Assembly: GCA_017403185.1 (NCBI GenBank)
Contig: JAFQON010000036.1
Location: 62,001 to 126,000, forward strand
Source: Clostridia bacterium
Lineage (GTDB): Bacteria; Bacillota; Clostridia; Oscillospirales; Acutalibacteraceae
Length of the DNA: 64,000 nt
Direction of reading: 5' to 3'
Shown here: one piece after another, positions 1 to 8,190 of the stretch
How the letters are laid out: each line of letters starts with the position of its first letter
How positions within the stretch are numbered: the stretch's first letter is position 1
The notes under the pieces: generated by a model
Told to the model about the DNA's origin: nothing
The model's database searches: none
The model's input: the letters and a program-made list of their open reading frames with translations, nothing else
Program-made: the position numbers and the translations under genes

Positions 1-2
1 AT

Positions 3-995
3 TACGGCGGAATCAAGAAATATCAGTGGACAGCAATACCTCTTTCCCTTCACGGTGTGATTTGCCGCCGTGACGGCAGCAGCGTAACCGTTAATTTAGG
101 CGAAGATGAGGGCGACCCGCAGTTTGTTGTGACCGACCTTCTTCCCCATCTTGACAGAAAGCAGGCTTCAAAGCCGCTTGAAGAAGCGATTGCAGGCGAA
201 AACCTCAACATTCTTGTGGGCAGCAGACCCTTCGGCACAGATAAGGGCAGCGAAATGGTGAAGCTCAACATTATGAAGCTTCTCAATGAAAAATACGGCA
301 TCACCGAGGCGGATTTTCTCTCGGCAGAGCTTGAGATTGTGCCTGCTTTCAAGGCAAGGGATATCGGCTTTGACCGCAGCATGATAGGCTCCTACGGCCA
401 TGACGACAGAGTGTGCGCCTACCCCTCTGTTATGGCTGAATTTGCGGTTAAGAATCCCAAATACACAACCGTTACCGTTATCACCGATAAGGAAGAAACC
501 GGCTCAGACGGCAACACGGGTCTGCAATCTGCTTATCTCAAGCATTTTATTGCCGATATCGCAAAAACTCAGGGGCTCTGCGGCAGAGATGTGCTCAGAG
601 CATCCGAATGCCTCTCGGCAGATGTAAACGCAGGCTTCGACCCCACCTATCCTTCGGTGCACGACAAGCTCAATGCCGCATTTATCAACAAGGGCATCGT
701 TGTCACAAAATACACCGGCTCAAGGGGCAAAGGCGGCACAAGCGATGCAAACGCCGAATATATGGCGAAAATCAGAAATATTTTTGACAGCGGCAAGGTT
801 GCATGGCAGACGGGCGAGCTCGGCAAGGTTGATGAGGGCGGCGGAGGCACCGTTGCAAAATATGTTGCAAACCTCGGCGTTGAGGTTGTTGATGTGGGCG
901 TGCCCGTGCTCTCAATGCACGCACCCTTCGAGGTCGTTTCAAAGCTCGATGTCTATATGGCATACAAGGGCTTCAGGGCATTTCTTGAGCAGTAA
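3..995 (+). CDS. M18 family aminopeptidase, 5' end outside the window
   Basis: A zinc aminopeptidase of the M18 family, which removes N-terminal (typically acidic or neutral) residues from peptides in the cytoplasm. The frame is open from the first bases of the window, so the N-terminus is missing; 330 residues are visible. Family landmarks seen are SYGHDDRVCAYPSV, the metal-site stretch TDKEETGSDGNTGLQS, SADVNAGFDPTYPSVH and the C-terminal VGVPVLSMHAPFEV, which carries a metal-binding His. These appear in the order and spacing usual for M18 enzymes, and the frame ends normally at TAA. The next gene downstream is another aminopeptidase, so both may serve peptide turnover. No clear terminator follows. 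I am confident of the family; substrate preference cannot be read from the sequence. Confidence 0.93.
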   Translation, partial: YGGIKKYQWTAIPLSLHGVICRRDGSSVTVNLGEDEGDPQFVVTDLLPHLDRKQASKPLEEAIAGENLNILVGSRPFGTDKGSEMVKLNIMKLLNEKYGITEADFLSAELEIVPAFKARDIGFDRSMIGSYGHDDRVCAYPSVMAEFAVKNPKYTTVTVITDKEETGSDGNTGLQSAYLKHFIADIAKTQGLCGRDVLRASECLSADVNAGFDPTYPSVHDKLNAAFINKGIVVTKYTGSRGKGGTSDANAEYMAKIRNIFDSGKVAWQTGELGKVDEGGGGTVAKYVANLGVEVVDVGVPVLSMHAPFEVVSKLDVYMAYKGFRAFLEQ

Positions 996-1139
996 TATAA
1001 AACACACAATTTAATTTAGGCAGCGAACAAAATTTGACTGATTTGTCTATTTATTTACAAATTGTTCACATTTCTACAACAAAAACAAAGAAATGATGCA
1101 ATATTATACAGATAGACAAACATCTGTTGGTCTTTCAGA

Positions 1140-1168
1140 TTGACAACTTCTTTTTTCATTTTTATTTT
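1140..1168 (+). promoter_or_regulatory. Predicted sigma-A promoter of the Xaa-Pro aminopeptidase gene
   Basis: TTGACA (1140-1145), a 17-bp spacer and TATTTT (1163-1168). The -35 is perfect and the -10 is 4/6. Transcription would begin near 1175, just before the hairpin at 1180-1214. Confidence 0.5.
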
Positions 1169-1179
1169 CTCTTTCCCCA

Positions 1180-1214
1180 AGCACTGCCGTTCGCTGCACA
1201 CGGACGGCAGTGCT
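1180..1214 (+). promoter_or_regulatory. Perfect 11-bp hairpin in the leader of the Xaa-Pro aminopeptidase mRNA
   Basis: Arms AGCACTGCCGT (1180-1190) and ACGGCAGTGCT (1204-1214) are exact reverse complements around a 13-nt loop. The hairpin ends 8 nt before the AGGAG ribosome site (1223-1227). No U-tract follows, so it is not a classical terminator. An mRNA-stabilising or translation-modulating role is possible but unproven. Confidence 0.55.
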
Positions 1215-1232
1215 CCCTTTATAGGAGAATTT

Positions 1233-2288
1233 ATGAACATTCAGAATTTACAGTCTTCACTCAGCAACAATCAGGCATACCTCATTATTTCAGCCGAAAA
1301 CCGTCGTTACCTCACGGGCTTCCCCTCCTCGGCAGGTTATTTGCTCACAACTCAGAATGAGGCATTTTTTCTCATTGACAGCCGATATTTTGAGGCGGCA
1401 AAGAAAGCCGTTAACGAATGTGAAGTTGTTCTTTTAACAGATTTCTCAAAGCAGCTTGACGGATATATTAAAATTTTCGGCATAAAAAAGCTTTTTCTTG
1501 AGGGCGAATCCCTCAGCGTGGCAAAGGCGGAATCGGTCAAAAAAATCTGCGGCTGCGAATGCGATTTCGAGAAGGCAGACAAAGAAATCTCCGCTCTGCG
1601 CCGCACAAAAACCGAAGACGAGAAGAAAAAAATTCTTGCCGCACAGTCGATTGCCGAAAAAGCCTTCAACCATATCCTCTCCTTTATAAAAGAAGGCGTT
1701 ACGGAGCGTGAAATTGCGCTCACGCTTGATTTTTTCATGCTCAGAAACGGCGCAGAGGATATTTCTTTTCAGACAATTGCCGTCAGCGGCAAAAATTCCT
1801 CAATGCCCCACGGCGTGCCGTCTGACAAAAAAATTGAAAAAGGCGATTTTATCACCATGGATTTCGGCGCTGTTGTTGACGGATATCACAGCGATATGAC
1901 CCGCACCGTTGCGGTGGGTGAGGTCTCGTCAAAGCAGGCGGAGGTTTATGAAACCGTGCTTTCGGCGCAGAAAGGCTGCCTTGAAATTCTCGGGGCAGGT
2001 GTTTCCTGCAAGGCTGCGGATGCTGCCGCAAGGGATGTTATAAAGGCTGCGGGCTTCGGTGAATTTTTCGGCCACGGCACGGGTCACGGAGTCGGAATTG
2101 AAATTCACGAGGCGCCCACGCTCAATCCCAGAAGCGGAGAAACGCTCGGAATCGGCGATGTTGTGACGGTTGAGCCCGGCGTTTATCTGCCCGGGGAATT
2201 CGGTGTGCGCATCGAAGATATGGCATTTATCACCGAAAACGGTTATGAAAACCTCACAAAAAGCCCCAAAAACCTCATAATTCTTTAA
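1233..2288 (+). CDS. Xaa-Pro aminopeptidase / M24 family peptidase
   Basis: A metallopeptidase of the pita-bread fold (M24B) that cleaves an N-terminal residue from peptides with proline in position 2. It has 351 residues from ATG 1233, chosen because AGGAG lies at 1223-1227; a longer in-frame TTG at 1140 coincides with the predicted promoter and is unlikely. The N-terminal creatinase-like domain (about 1-120) precedes the catalytic domain. Metal-binding landmarks are visible: MDFGAVVDGYHSDMTRT (two Asp), FGHGTGHGVGIEIHEAP (His), TVEPGVYLPGEFGVRIED (Glu) and the closing Glu. Length suits the short bacterial PepQ/YpdF-type enzymes. It lies directly upstream of efp, an arrangement common in Firmicutes, and may share its transcription, although efp has its own promoter-like sequence. 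Confidence 0.92.
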   Translation: MNIQNLQSSLSNNQAYLIISAENRRYLTGFPSSAGYLLTTQNEAFFLIDSRYFEAAKKAVNECEVVLLTDFSKQLDGYIKIFGIKKLFLEGESLSVAKAESVKKICGCECDFEKADKEISALRRTKTEDEKKKILAAQSIAEKAFNHILSFIKEGVTEREIALTLDFFMLRNGAEDISFQTIAVSGKNSSMPHGVPSDKKIEKGDFITMDFGAVVDGYHSDMTRTVAVGEVSSKQAEVYETVLSAQKGCLEILGAGVSCKAADAAARDVIKAAGFGEFFGHGTGHGVGIEIHEAPTLNPRSGETLGIGDVVTVEPGVYLPGEFGVRIEDMAFITENGYENLTKSPKNLIIL

Positions 2289-2315
2289 TATATCCCGAGA
2301 ATTAATAAAAAAGAC

Positions 2316-2344
2316 TTGAAAAATATAAACGAATAGTATAAAAT
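2316..2344 (+). promoter_or_regulatory. Predicted sigma-A promoter of efp
   Basis: TTGAAA (2316-2321), a 17-bp spacer and TAAAAT (2339-2344). A strong AAGGAG at 2365-2370 follows before the ATG at 2381. Confidence 0.55.
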
Positions 2345-2380
2345 AACTGTGAAAACATATATATAAGGAGAAATAAACTT

Positions 2381-2938
2381 ATGGTATCAGCAGGCGATTT
2401 CAGAAACGGCGTAACCTTCGAAATGGAAGGTCAGGTCTATCAGATCATCGAATTCCAGCATGTTAAGCCCGGCAAAGGCGCAGCTTTCGTAAGAACAAAG
2501 ATCAGAAATGTTATCGGCGGCGCAGTTGTTGAGCGTACTTTCAACCCCACAGATAAGTTCCCCACCGCTTACATCGAGCGTAAGGAAATGGAATATTCAT
2601 ACGAAGACGGCGGTCTTTACTATTTCATGGACCCCGAAACCTATGACATGGTTCCCATCGGCGCAGACACTCTTCCCGAAAACTTCAAGTTTGTTAAGGA
2701 AAACGAAACCTGCCGTATTCTTTCATACAAGGGCAGCGTGTTCGGTGTTGAGCCCCCCAACTCAGTTACTCTTCAGGTAACAAAGACCGACCCCGGCTTT
2801 GCAGGCAACACTGCAACAAACGCAACAAAACCCGCTACACTTGAAACAGGTGCAGAGGTTAAGGTTCCCCTCTTCATTGACGAGGGCGAAATGATTGTTG
2901 TTGACACCCGCACAGGCGAATACCTCAGCCGTGCATAA
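2381..2938 (+). CDS. efp: Translation elongation factor P
   Basis: EF-P binds ribosomes stalled on polyproline stretches, between P and E sites, and restores peptide-bond formation. The 185 residues match the full family length: an N-terminal KOW-like domain beginning MVSAGDFRNG, then the central and C-terminal OB domains ending VDTRTGEYLSRA. The loop VKPGKGAAF carries the lysine at the position modified in many bacteria; which modification is used here cannot be told. The ribosome site AAGGAG is 10 nt upstream. It follows the Xaa-Pro aminopeptidase gene and precedes a CD1247-type gene by 25 nt, so efp and that gene are probably cotranscribed up to the terminator at 3416. Confidence 0.98.
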   Translation: MVSAGDFRNGVTFEMEGQVYQIIEFQHVKPGKGAAFVRTKIRNVIGGAVVERTFNPTDKFPTAYIERKEMEYSYEDGGLYYFMDPETYDMVPIGADTLPENFKFVKENETCRILSYKGSVFGVEPPNSVTLQVTKTDPGFAGNTATNATKPATLETGAEVKVPLFIDEGEMIVVDTRTGEYLSRA

Positions 2939-2963
2939 ACTAATATAAACGGAGGAAACAAAA

Positions 2964-3398
2964 ATGACCATTACAGAAAAGGTTGCATACCTCAAGGGTC
3001 TTGCAGAAGGCCTTGCACTTGACGAGAGCAAGCCCGAAGCAAAGCTTATCAGCGCCATGATTGATGTTCTTGACGATATGGCTCTCACCGTAAGCGATCT
3101 TGAAGACGGCATGGATCTCATCAGCGAGCAGCTTGATGCTGTTGATGAAGACCTTGACGAGCTTGAAGGCTATGTATACGAAGACCTCGACGATTGCTGC
3201 TGCGATGATTGCTGCGACGATGACGACGAGGAAGAATATTATGATGTTGAATGCCCCAGCTGCGGCGAGGTTATCTGCGTTGACGGCGACATCCTTGAAG
3301 AAGGCAGCATCAACTGCCCCAAGTGCAACGAGCTGCTCGAGTTCGAAATCGACTATGACTGCGATTGCGACGACTGCTGCGACGATTGCGACGACTGA
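2964..3398 (+). CDS. CD1247-type acidic, cysteine-rich zinc-ribbon protein
   Basis: A 144-residue protein. The N-terminal half (about 1-70) is the helical, acidic domain seen in Clostridia proteins of the CD1247 type, beginning MTITEKVAYLKGLAEGLALD. It is followed by a poly-acidic Cys cluster (CCCDDCCDDDDEEE), a zinc-ribbon-like module with two CxxC knuckles (CPSCGEVICV and NCPKCNE), and an Asp/Cys tail that ends in alternating C and D. The density of Cys and Asp suggests metal binding, but the function is unknown. The start is supported by GGAGG about 10 nt upstream. It sits 25 nt after efp, probably in the same transcript. The tail resembles a metal buffer; that is inference only. Confidence 0.85.
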   Translation: MTITEKVAYLKGLAEGLALDESKPEAKLISAMIDVLDDMALTVSDLEDGMDLISEQLDAVDEDLDELEGYVYEDLDDCCCDDCCDDDDEEEYYDVECPSCGEVICVDGDILEEGSINCPKCNELLEFEIDYDCDCDDCCDDCDD

Positions 3399-3415
3399 TT
3401 AATTCAACAAAAAAT

Positions 3416-3449
3416 ATCCGCTTTGCACAACGCAAGGCGGATTTTTCTT
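3416..3449 (+). terminator. Rho-independent terminator after efp and the CD1247-type gene
   Basis: Eleven-pair stem with one G-U (3416-3426 with 3432-3442, 5-nt loop) followed by TTTTTCTTT. Confidence 0.85.
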
Positions 3450-3491
3450 TGCGGCAATTCTGTCCGTGACAAAAAATTCTTACGCAACCAC

Positions 3492-3520
3492 TTGAATATA
3501 GTCGGAACAAAGTGTATACT
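3492..3520 (+). promoter_or_regulatory. Predicted sigma-A promoter of the M28 peptidase gene
   Basis: TTGAAT (3492-3497), a 17-bp spacer and TATACT (3515-3520), 40 nt before the first possible start codon. Confidence 0.6.
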
Positions 3521-3560
3521 AAAATATATGTGAAAACAAAGCATCAAAAGGGGAAAGCCC

Positions 3561-4844
3561 GTGAAAGGAGTGTTTGTTTTGAAAGCAAACGAAAGCGTAA
3601 AAAATTATGAATCGACACGCCGAATGTATGCAAACTATGCCGCAAGAAGCATCAAAAAGGTCTGCAAAGAAATCGGTCCCAGATTCGCAGGCTCCGAAGA
3701 GGAGAAAAAGAGCATTGAATATATGGCAGAGGATTTGAAAACCTGCTGTGACGATGTTAAAATCGAATCCTACACCGTTCATCCCAAGGCATTTCTCGGC
3801 TGGGTGCCTCTCTCAGTTGTGCTGATGACAATATCCTGCGCACTTTTCTTTGTTGCGCAGCTTCTCACCGTAGCGCCTCTTTTTTATGTTTCACTTGCGC
3901 TCACGGTAATCTGCCTTTTCTTTATCGTAACCGAATTCCTTTTCTACAAAGAAACTCTTGACCCGTTTCTTCCCAAAAAGACATCGCACAATGCCTACGG
4001 CATAAGAAAGCCCTCAGGTGAAATCAAAAGACGCATCATCTTCTGCGGTCATGCGGATTCCTCGATGGAATGGCGTTTCACCTATTGGGGCGGCCCGAAG
4101 CTTGTTATCCCCGTTATCGGCGGCAGCCTTGTCGGCATTGTTGTTTCTCTTGTGTTCAATATCATCGCCATTGTCAAAAATGTTACTGACCCCGAATTCA
4201 TAGGCTCAACCGCACTTGATGTTTTCAGCTACATTCTTCTCGGCTTCACGGTAATTTTCCTTACAGCTTCTCTTTTCTATGATAAAAACCGCATCGTTGA
4301 GGGTGCAAACGATAACCTCACCGGCTGCTTCACTTCCATCGGAATTCTCAAATTCCTTGAGGATAACGGAATTCAGCTTGAAAATACCGAAGTAATCGCT
4401 CTTTGCGCAGGCTCTGAGGAAATCGGTCTGAGAGGCTCAAAGGATTTCTGCCAAAAGCACGGCGGCGAATTCAAGGATGTTGAAACGGTATTTGTCGCTC
4501 TTGACACCCTTCGTGATTTTGATTTTATGGCCATTTATAATAAGGATATGACGGGCACGGTCAAGAATGACCCCGAGGTAAGCAAGCTTATCAAAGAGGG
4601 CGCAAAGATTGCAGGCTACGATGTGCCCTATAAGACTGTATCGCTCGGCGCAACCGATGCTGCAGCTGCAACAAAATGCGGCGTCAAGGCATCCGCTTTT
4701 GCAGCAATGGACCCCGCCCCTGCCCGCTATTATCACACAAGGCTTGACACACACGAGAATCTTGACCTCAAAACAATCGAAGCAGGTCTCGATATCTGCC
4801 TTGAAACACTTTTCCTCTATGACGAAAAAGGTTTGAATGTCTGA
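3561..4844 (+). CDS. Membrane-anchored M28 family zinc peptidase (copy 1)
   Basis: An M28-type di-zinc aminopeptidase domain split by membrane segments; 427 residues from GTG 3561 (GGGG-type ribosome site) or 421 from TTG 3579 (AAGGAG at 3565-3570). Both starts are plausible. Two hydrophobic hairpins are visible, about residues 80-125 and 185-250. Zinc-site motifs are FCGHADS, VEGANDNLTGCF (the Asp shared by both metals), LCAGSEEIGLRG (catalytic Glu pair), and YYHTRLDTHENLD near the C-terminus. The same layout occurs in the gene at 57733-58971; the two clearly align along their length, so they are paralogues. The substrate is unknown. The active site may face the cytoplasm or the exterior; topology cannot be settled from sequence. 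Confidence 0.85.
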   Translation: MKGVFVLKANESVKNYESTRRMYANYAARSIKKVCKEIGPRFAGSEEEKKSIEYMAEDLKTCCDDVKIESYTVHPKAFLGWVPLSVVLMTISCALFFVAQLLTVAPLFYVSLALTVICLFFIVTEFLFYKETLDPFLPKKTSHNAYGIRKPSGEIKRRIIFCGHADSSMEWRFTYWGGPKLVIPVIGGSLVGIVVSLVFNIIAIVKNVTDPEFIGSTALDVFSYILLGFTVIFLTASLFYDKNRIVEGANDNLTGCFTSIGILKFLEDNGIQLENTEVIALCAGSEEIGLRGSKDFCQKHGGEFKDVETVFVALDTLRDFDFMAIYNKDMTGTVKNDPEVSKLIKEGAKIAGYDVPYKTVSLGATDAAAATKCGVKASAFAAMDPAPARYYHTRLDTHENLDLKTIEAGLDICLETLFLYDEKGLNV

Positions 4845-4941
4845 TAATTAGGCATTTTCAACAAACCGAAGCATTCCTATTGTTTCACTTTCAACAAAAA
4901 TTTTTTATTCTCAAAAATTGGCTGTATTTTATTCATTAATA

Positions 4942-4950
4942 TGATATAAT
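4942..4950 (+). promoter_or_regulatory. Extended -10 promoter of the lipoprotein gene
   Basis: TGATATAAT gives a perfect TATAAT (4945-4950) with the TG extension. No -35 lies at correct spacing, as expected for an extended -10 promoter. Confidence 0.5.
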
Positions 4951-5017
4951 ACTTTTATTACTAACATAAAACTTGCTTAATGCAGGCGGTTTCCGCTTGC
5001 GAAAGGAGATTTATCGC

Positions 5018-6352
5018 ATGAATAAGAAAATAATGGCAGCAATCAGCATGATTCTTGTTTTTTCCTTCCTCTTTGCATTTACGGGCTGCAGCCCCGAGAC
5101 TGAGGAAGAAACAACCACAACAATCACTGCTAAAACTCCCCTTCCCACCGATATCACAACCTCGTTTGATGAAGAGAACAGCGAAGTTGTAACAGACACT
5201 ACATACTCCCCCGAAATGCTTGAAGCAAACACAGATAAGATTTTCAACTATTTCAACACTCAGCTCAACCTTCTCAAGAGCGGCGTTGAAGCAAAGGTTG
5301 AAATGAGCCAGAGCAAGGGCATCAACAAGTCATATAAATATGTTGAACTCACCAAGGAAGAGATTATTGACCTTGTAAAGACTGTTCTCGGTGAGGAAAC
5401 ACCCGCAGATTTCAACGGCGACCTCAAAACTCTCAGCGCTGAGCAGTATGAGGATGTCAAGAACTACGGTGTGAGCGAAGGCCGCATCTTCAACGAGGGT
5501 GAAACCGTCACCGTTACCAGAAAAGAAGATGTTCCCATGAGCGAAAACGATTACATCAATGCAGCCATCAACACTCTTGACAGCTATATGCTCCACGAAG
5601 ACGGCTATAAGATTGACGAATATGTTGATGTTGCAGAGTACCTTCCCGTTGCAGGCGCAGATTATGTGAGCGCACTTACCCGTGAGGATGTCAAGAGCGC
5701 AACCTGCGTTGACCAGGACGGTCAGAGAGTAATCACTCTTACTCTTAAGGGTCACGAATTCCCCGATGAAATCGAAAAGGAAATCATCGCCAAGGCATAC
5801 AATGTTGAAACCGTAAAGAGCGCAAAAATAGTTGAGCTTGAAGGCAAAATCGGCGAAGCAAACGGCAGAATCGAAGCTGCTGATAAGATTATCGCCGAGG
5901 CAGACAAGGCTATCGCAAAGGCTGAAAAGAAGAACGATGCAGAGGCCAAGAAGGCTGCAGAAGCCGATAAAGCTGCTGCAGTGGCAGATAAGACTGCTGC
6001 AGAAGCAGACAAGGCTGCTCTTGAAAAGGAGAAGAGAACAGCTCTCACCAACAAGACCATCGACCAGAATGTTGATGAAATCATGAAGGAGTTTGAGAGC
6101 GCAAACAGCTATCTCACAGCAACAAAGCCCACCCTTACATATAAGGATTGCCAGATTATCATTACCGCAAACCTTGAAACAGATGATGTTCACACCATCG
6201 AATACAAGAAGAGCGTTGATGTTAAAACAGATGTAACAGGCGCAGGCTCACTCAAGGATATCGGCACAGTGCCCGTAGCCTTCAATTACAGCAGCACCGT
6301 TAAGTACACAATCGAGAGACCCGCTCCCGAAACCACAGCTGCAGCTGAATAA
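5018..6352 (+). CDS. Secreted lipoprotein with an Ala/Lys-rich helical segment, unknown function
   Basis: No family recognised. The 444 residues start at ATG 5018 (AAGGAG at 5003-5008); an upstream in-frame start at 4973 lacks a ribosome site. The N-terminus is a lipoprotein signal: MNKKIMAAISMILV, a hydrophobic core, and a lipobox FTGC placing the lipidated Cys near residue 24. A Thr/Glu-rich linker follows. Residues about 270-345 form a long Ala/Lys/Glu/Asp heptad-like stretch with repeats of EADKA, probably a coiled coil. The C-terminal part (about 350-440) looks like a beta-rich domain. It is monocistronic, between its own extended -10 promoter and a strong terminator. Likely anchored on the outer face of the membrane. 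Confidence 0.85.
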   Translation: MNKKIMAAISMILVFSFLFAFTGCSPETEEETTTTITAKTPLPTDITTSFDEENSEVVTDTTYSPEMLEANTDKIFNYFNTQLNLLKSGVEAKVEMSQSKGINKSYKYVELTKEEIIDLVKTVLGEETPADFNGDLKTLSAEQYEDVKNYGVSEGRIFNEGETVTVTRKEDVPMSENDYINAAINTLDSYMLHEDGYKIDEYVDVAEYLPVAGADYVSALTREDVKSATCVDQDGQRVITLTLKGHEFPDEIEKEIIAKAYNVETVKSAKIVELEGKIGEANGRIEAADKIIAEADKAIAKAEKKNDAEAKKAAEADKAAAVADKTAAEADKAALEKEKRTALTNKTIDQNVDEIMKEFESANSYLTATKPTLTYKDCQIIITANLETDDVHTIEYKKSVDVKTDVTGAGSLKDIGTVPVAFNYSSTVKYTIERPAPETTAAAE

Positions 6353-6365
6353 TATTTGTAAAAGG

Positions 6366-6405
6366 TTAACCCCCGTCATCACTGACGGGGGTTAATTTTT
6401 TTATA
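6366..6405. terminator. Strong bidirectional-looking terminator between the lipoprotein and GH4 genes
   Basis: Perfect 13-bp stem (6366-6378 with 6383-6395, TCAC loop) followed on the plus strand by seven T. It sits between convergent genes; the minus-strand U-tract is weaker. Confidence 0.9.
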
Positions 6406-6406
6406 T

Positions 6407-7729
6407 TTACTTATAATCCTTCATGTATTCGCCGTGTGCTTCGATAAGCTCGTCAACCATTGCCTTGATTTCGTCGATTGAAAGCTCGGCTGCGGTGTGG
6501 GGCTCAAGCATAGCCGCCATGTAGATATCCTCGCGCTTCTTTGTAACCGCTGCATTGATTGTGAGAAGCTGAGCGTTGATATTTGTCATGTTCATTGCAG
6601 CAAGCTGAACGGGGAGCTTGCCGACATGGCAGGGGTGAATGCCCTTGCCGTCGATAAGGCAGGGAACCTCGACGCAGGCATCTGCGGGCAGATTGTCGAT
6701 AAGACCTGTGTTGAGCACATTACCGCCGATTTTGTAGGGGTTGCCCGTAACGATTGACTCCATGATGTATGAAGCATATTCGCCCGAACGCTCGTGAGTA
6801 ATCTGACCGTTGTCAAGAATTCTTTCCTTCTCAGCCTTCCAGCCCGCAATCTGATTTACGCAGCGGCGGGGATATTCGTCAAGAGGAATGTTGTATCTGT
6901 CGATAAGCTCGGGGTACTTTGACTTGATGTAGAAGCAGTTGTATTCGGCGTTATGCTCGCTTGATTCGGTGCAATAGTAGCCGAAGTTCTTGATATATTC
7001 AAACCTTACCATATCGCTGTGCTTTTCGGTTGCATTTTTCTCTGCGGCTCTTTTGCGGATTTCGGGGTAAAGGTCGTTGCCGTCTTTATCCTCAATCTCA
7101 AGCAGCCAGCCCATATGGTTGATGCCTGCGATAAGCTCTTTTCTGCCTTCAAGCTTGTCTTCCATGCCGAGATGATTGAGCAAATCTCTTGAGCAGCTCT
7201 GAACGCTGTGGCAAAGACCGATGGTCTTTATCTTTGTGTATCTCTGCATATAGCCCGAAAGGATTGCCATGGGGTTTGTGTAGTTGAGGAACCACGCATC
7301 GGGGCAGACCTCTTCCATATCATCGGCAAAATCCTTGAGAACGGGAATTGTTCTCAGACCTCTCATAATGCCGCCGATGCCGAGGGTGTCGGCAATTGTC
7401 TGGCGAAGGCCGTATTTCTTGGGCACCTCAAAGTCGATGATGGTGCAGGGGTCATAAAGACCGACCTGAATTGCATTGACAACGAAGGTTGCGCCCCTGA
7501 GAGCTTCCTTTCTGTTTTCAACGCCGCAGTATTTCTCAATTTTTGCTCTGCCCTCGTTAACATTCTTGTTCATTGCGGAGAGGATGATATAGCTGTCCTC
7601 AAGCCTTTCTTCATCAATATCATAGAGAGCGATAACGCCGTCACGAAGAGCGGGGGTGCACATACAGTCACCAAGAACATTTCGTGCAAAAACGGTGCTG
7701 CCTGCACCCATAAATGTAATTTTAATCAT
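6407..7729 (-). CDS. melA: GH4 family alpha-galactosidase / alpha-glucosidase
   Basis: A glycoside hydrolase of family 4, using NAD+ and a divalent metal (usually Mn2+) in an oxidation-elimination mechanism to split alpha-galactosides such as melibiose in the cytoplasm. The 440-residue length is normal. Visible: the Rossmann NAD loop MGAGSTVFARN (residues 7-17), NYTNPMA at about 149, the metal-binding Cys173-His174 in CHSVQ, and GINHMGW at 202-208. The CHSVQ signature favours alpha-galactosidase/alpha-glucosidase over 6-phospho-specific members (inference). Start ATG 7729 is preceded by AAAGGAG. A promoter lies at 7761-7789. No transporter or regulator for the sugar is adjacent, so the substrate route is unknown. 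Confidence 0.9.
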   Translation of the reverse strand: MIKITFMGAGSTVFARNVLGDCMCTPALRDGVIALYDIDEERLEDSYIILSAMNKNVNEGRAKIEKYCGVENRKEALRGATFVVNAIQVGLYDPCTIIDFEVPKKYGLRQTIADTLGIGGIMRGLRTIPVLKDFADDMEEVCPDAWFLNYTNPMAILSGYMQRYTKIKTIGLCHSVQSCSRDLLNHLGMEDKLEGRKELIAGINHMGWLLEIEDKDGNDLYPEIRKRAAEKNATEKHSDMVRFEYIKNFGYYCTESSEHNAEYNCFYIKSKYPELIDRYNIPLDEYPRRCVNQIAGWKAEKERILDNGQITHERSGEYASYIMESIVTGNPYKIGGNVLNTGLIDNLPADACVEVPCLIDGKGIHPCHVGKLPVQLAAMNMTNINAQLLTINAAVTKKREDIYMAAMLEPHTAAELSIDEIKAMVDELIEAHGEYMKDYK

Positions 7730-7760
7730 TGCAATAACTCCTTTCGGATAGATTAACTTT

Positions 7761-7789
7761 AATATATCACACCGTTAAAGCTTTTACAA
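7761..7789 (-). promoter_or_regulatory. Predicted sigma-A promoter of the GH4 gene
   Basis: On the minus strand TTGTAA (7784-7789), a 17-bp spacer and TATATT (7761-7766) with a TG extension. Confidence 0.5.
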
Positions 7790-7800
7790 TAGAAAATATA

Positions 7801-7824
7801 AAAAAACCGCCCTCGCAGACGGTT
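7801..7824 (-). terminator. Terminator of the small XRE regulator
   Basis: Minus-strand stem AACCGTC with GGCGGTT (7818-7824 with 7805-7811) followed by a run of T, 6 nt after the stop of the gene at 7830. Confidence 0.7.
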
Positions 7825-7829
7825 AATAA

Positions 7830-8072
7830 TTATTTGATTTCTTGTTCAAGAGAATTAAATTCGTCTGTGTCAAAAAATTCCGCAAGAGTTATTCCCAATC
7901 CGTCACAAATAATTTTTATTGTGAGCAGCTTGGGGTTCTGACTTCTGCCATAGAGAATGGCTTTGAGCGAAGAAGGCGGCAAAGCACATATGTTGGCCAA
8001 TTTATTAATGGTAATGTTTCTTTCACCGCAAAGTTGTAGGATTCGATTCTTAACTGCTGTTATTGTGTTCAT
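7830..8072 (-). CDS. Small XRE/Cro-type helix-turn-helix regulator
   Basis: An 80-residue one-domain DNA-binding protein. The helix-turn-helix is about residues 20-45 (ITINKLANICALPPSSLKAI), followed by the third and fourth helices (ICDGLGITLAEFFD) typical of Cro/C1-type folds. No sensing or catalytic domain is present. It is divergently arranged with the interrupted XRE gene at 8191; the 118-bp gap between them holds a repeat/palindrome that could be the operator for either. The ribosome site is weak, but domain, length and terminator support a real gene. Such small divergent XRE pairs often control each other; that is inference here. Confidence 0.85.
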   Translation of the reverse strand: MNTITAVKNRILQLCGERNITINKLANICALPPSSLKAILYGRSQNPKLLTIKIICDGLGITLAEFFDTDEFNSLEQEIK

Positions 8073-8118
8073 AATTCACATCCAAAACTTATTTTAATAA
8101 TAGGATATGAATTTTTTG

Positions 8119-8147
8119 TTGATTTTATAGGCGATGCGTGATACTAT
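8119..8147 (+). promoter_or_regulatory. Candidate promoter of the interrupted XRE gene
   Basis: TTGATT (8119-8124), a 17-bp spacer and TACTAT (8142-8147). The operator-like repeats at 8128-8166 overlap the spacer and the presumed transcription start. Confidence 0.4.
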
Positions 8148-8166
8148 ATAGGCAATGTGTTGCCTA
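8128..8166. promoter_or_regulatory. Operator-like direct repeat and palindrome between the two XRE genes
   Basis: TAGGCGATGCGTG (8128-8140) and TAGGCAATGTGTT (8149-8161) match at 10 of 13 positions and are 21 bp apart, two helical turns. The second copy is also the left half of a perfect palindrome, TAGGCAA-TGTG-TTGCCTA (8149-8166). Position and symmetry fit a homodimeric XRE repressor site. Confidence 0.55.
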
Positions 8167-8190
8167 CAAAGTCAAAAAAGAGGGAGATTT

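Noticed and set aside
5330..6193. 287-codon open frame on the minus strand
   Set aside because: Antisense to the lipoprotein gene. Its Cys/Leu-rich composition is what the reverse strand of Lys/Ala-rich coding sequence gives.
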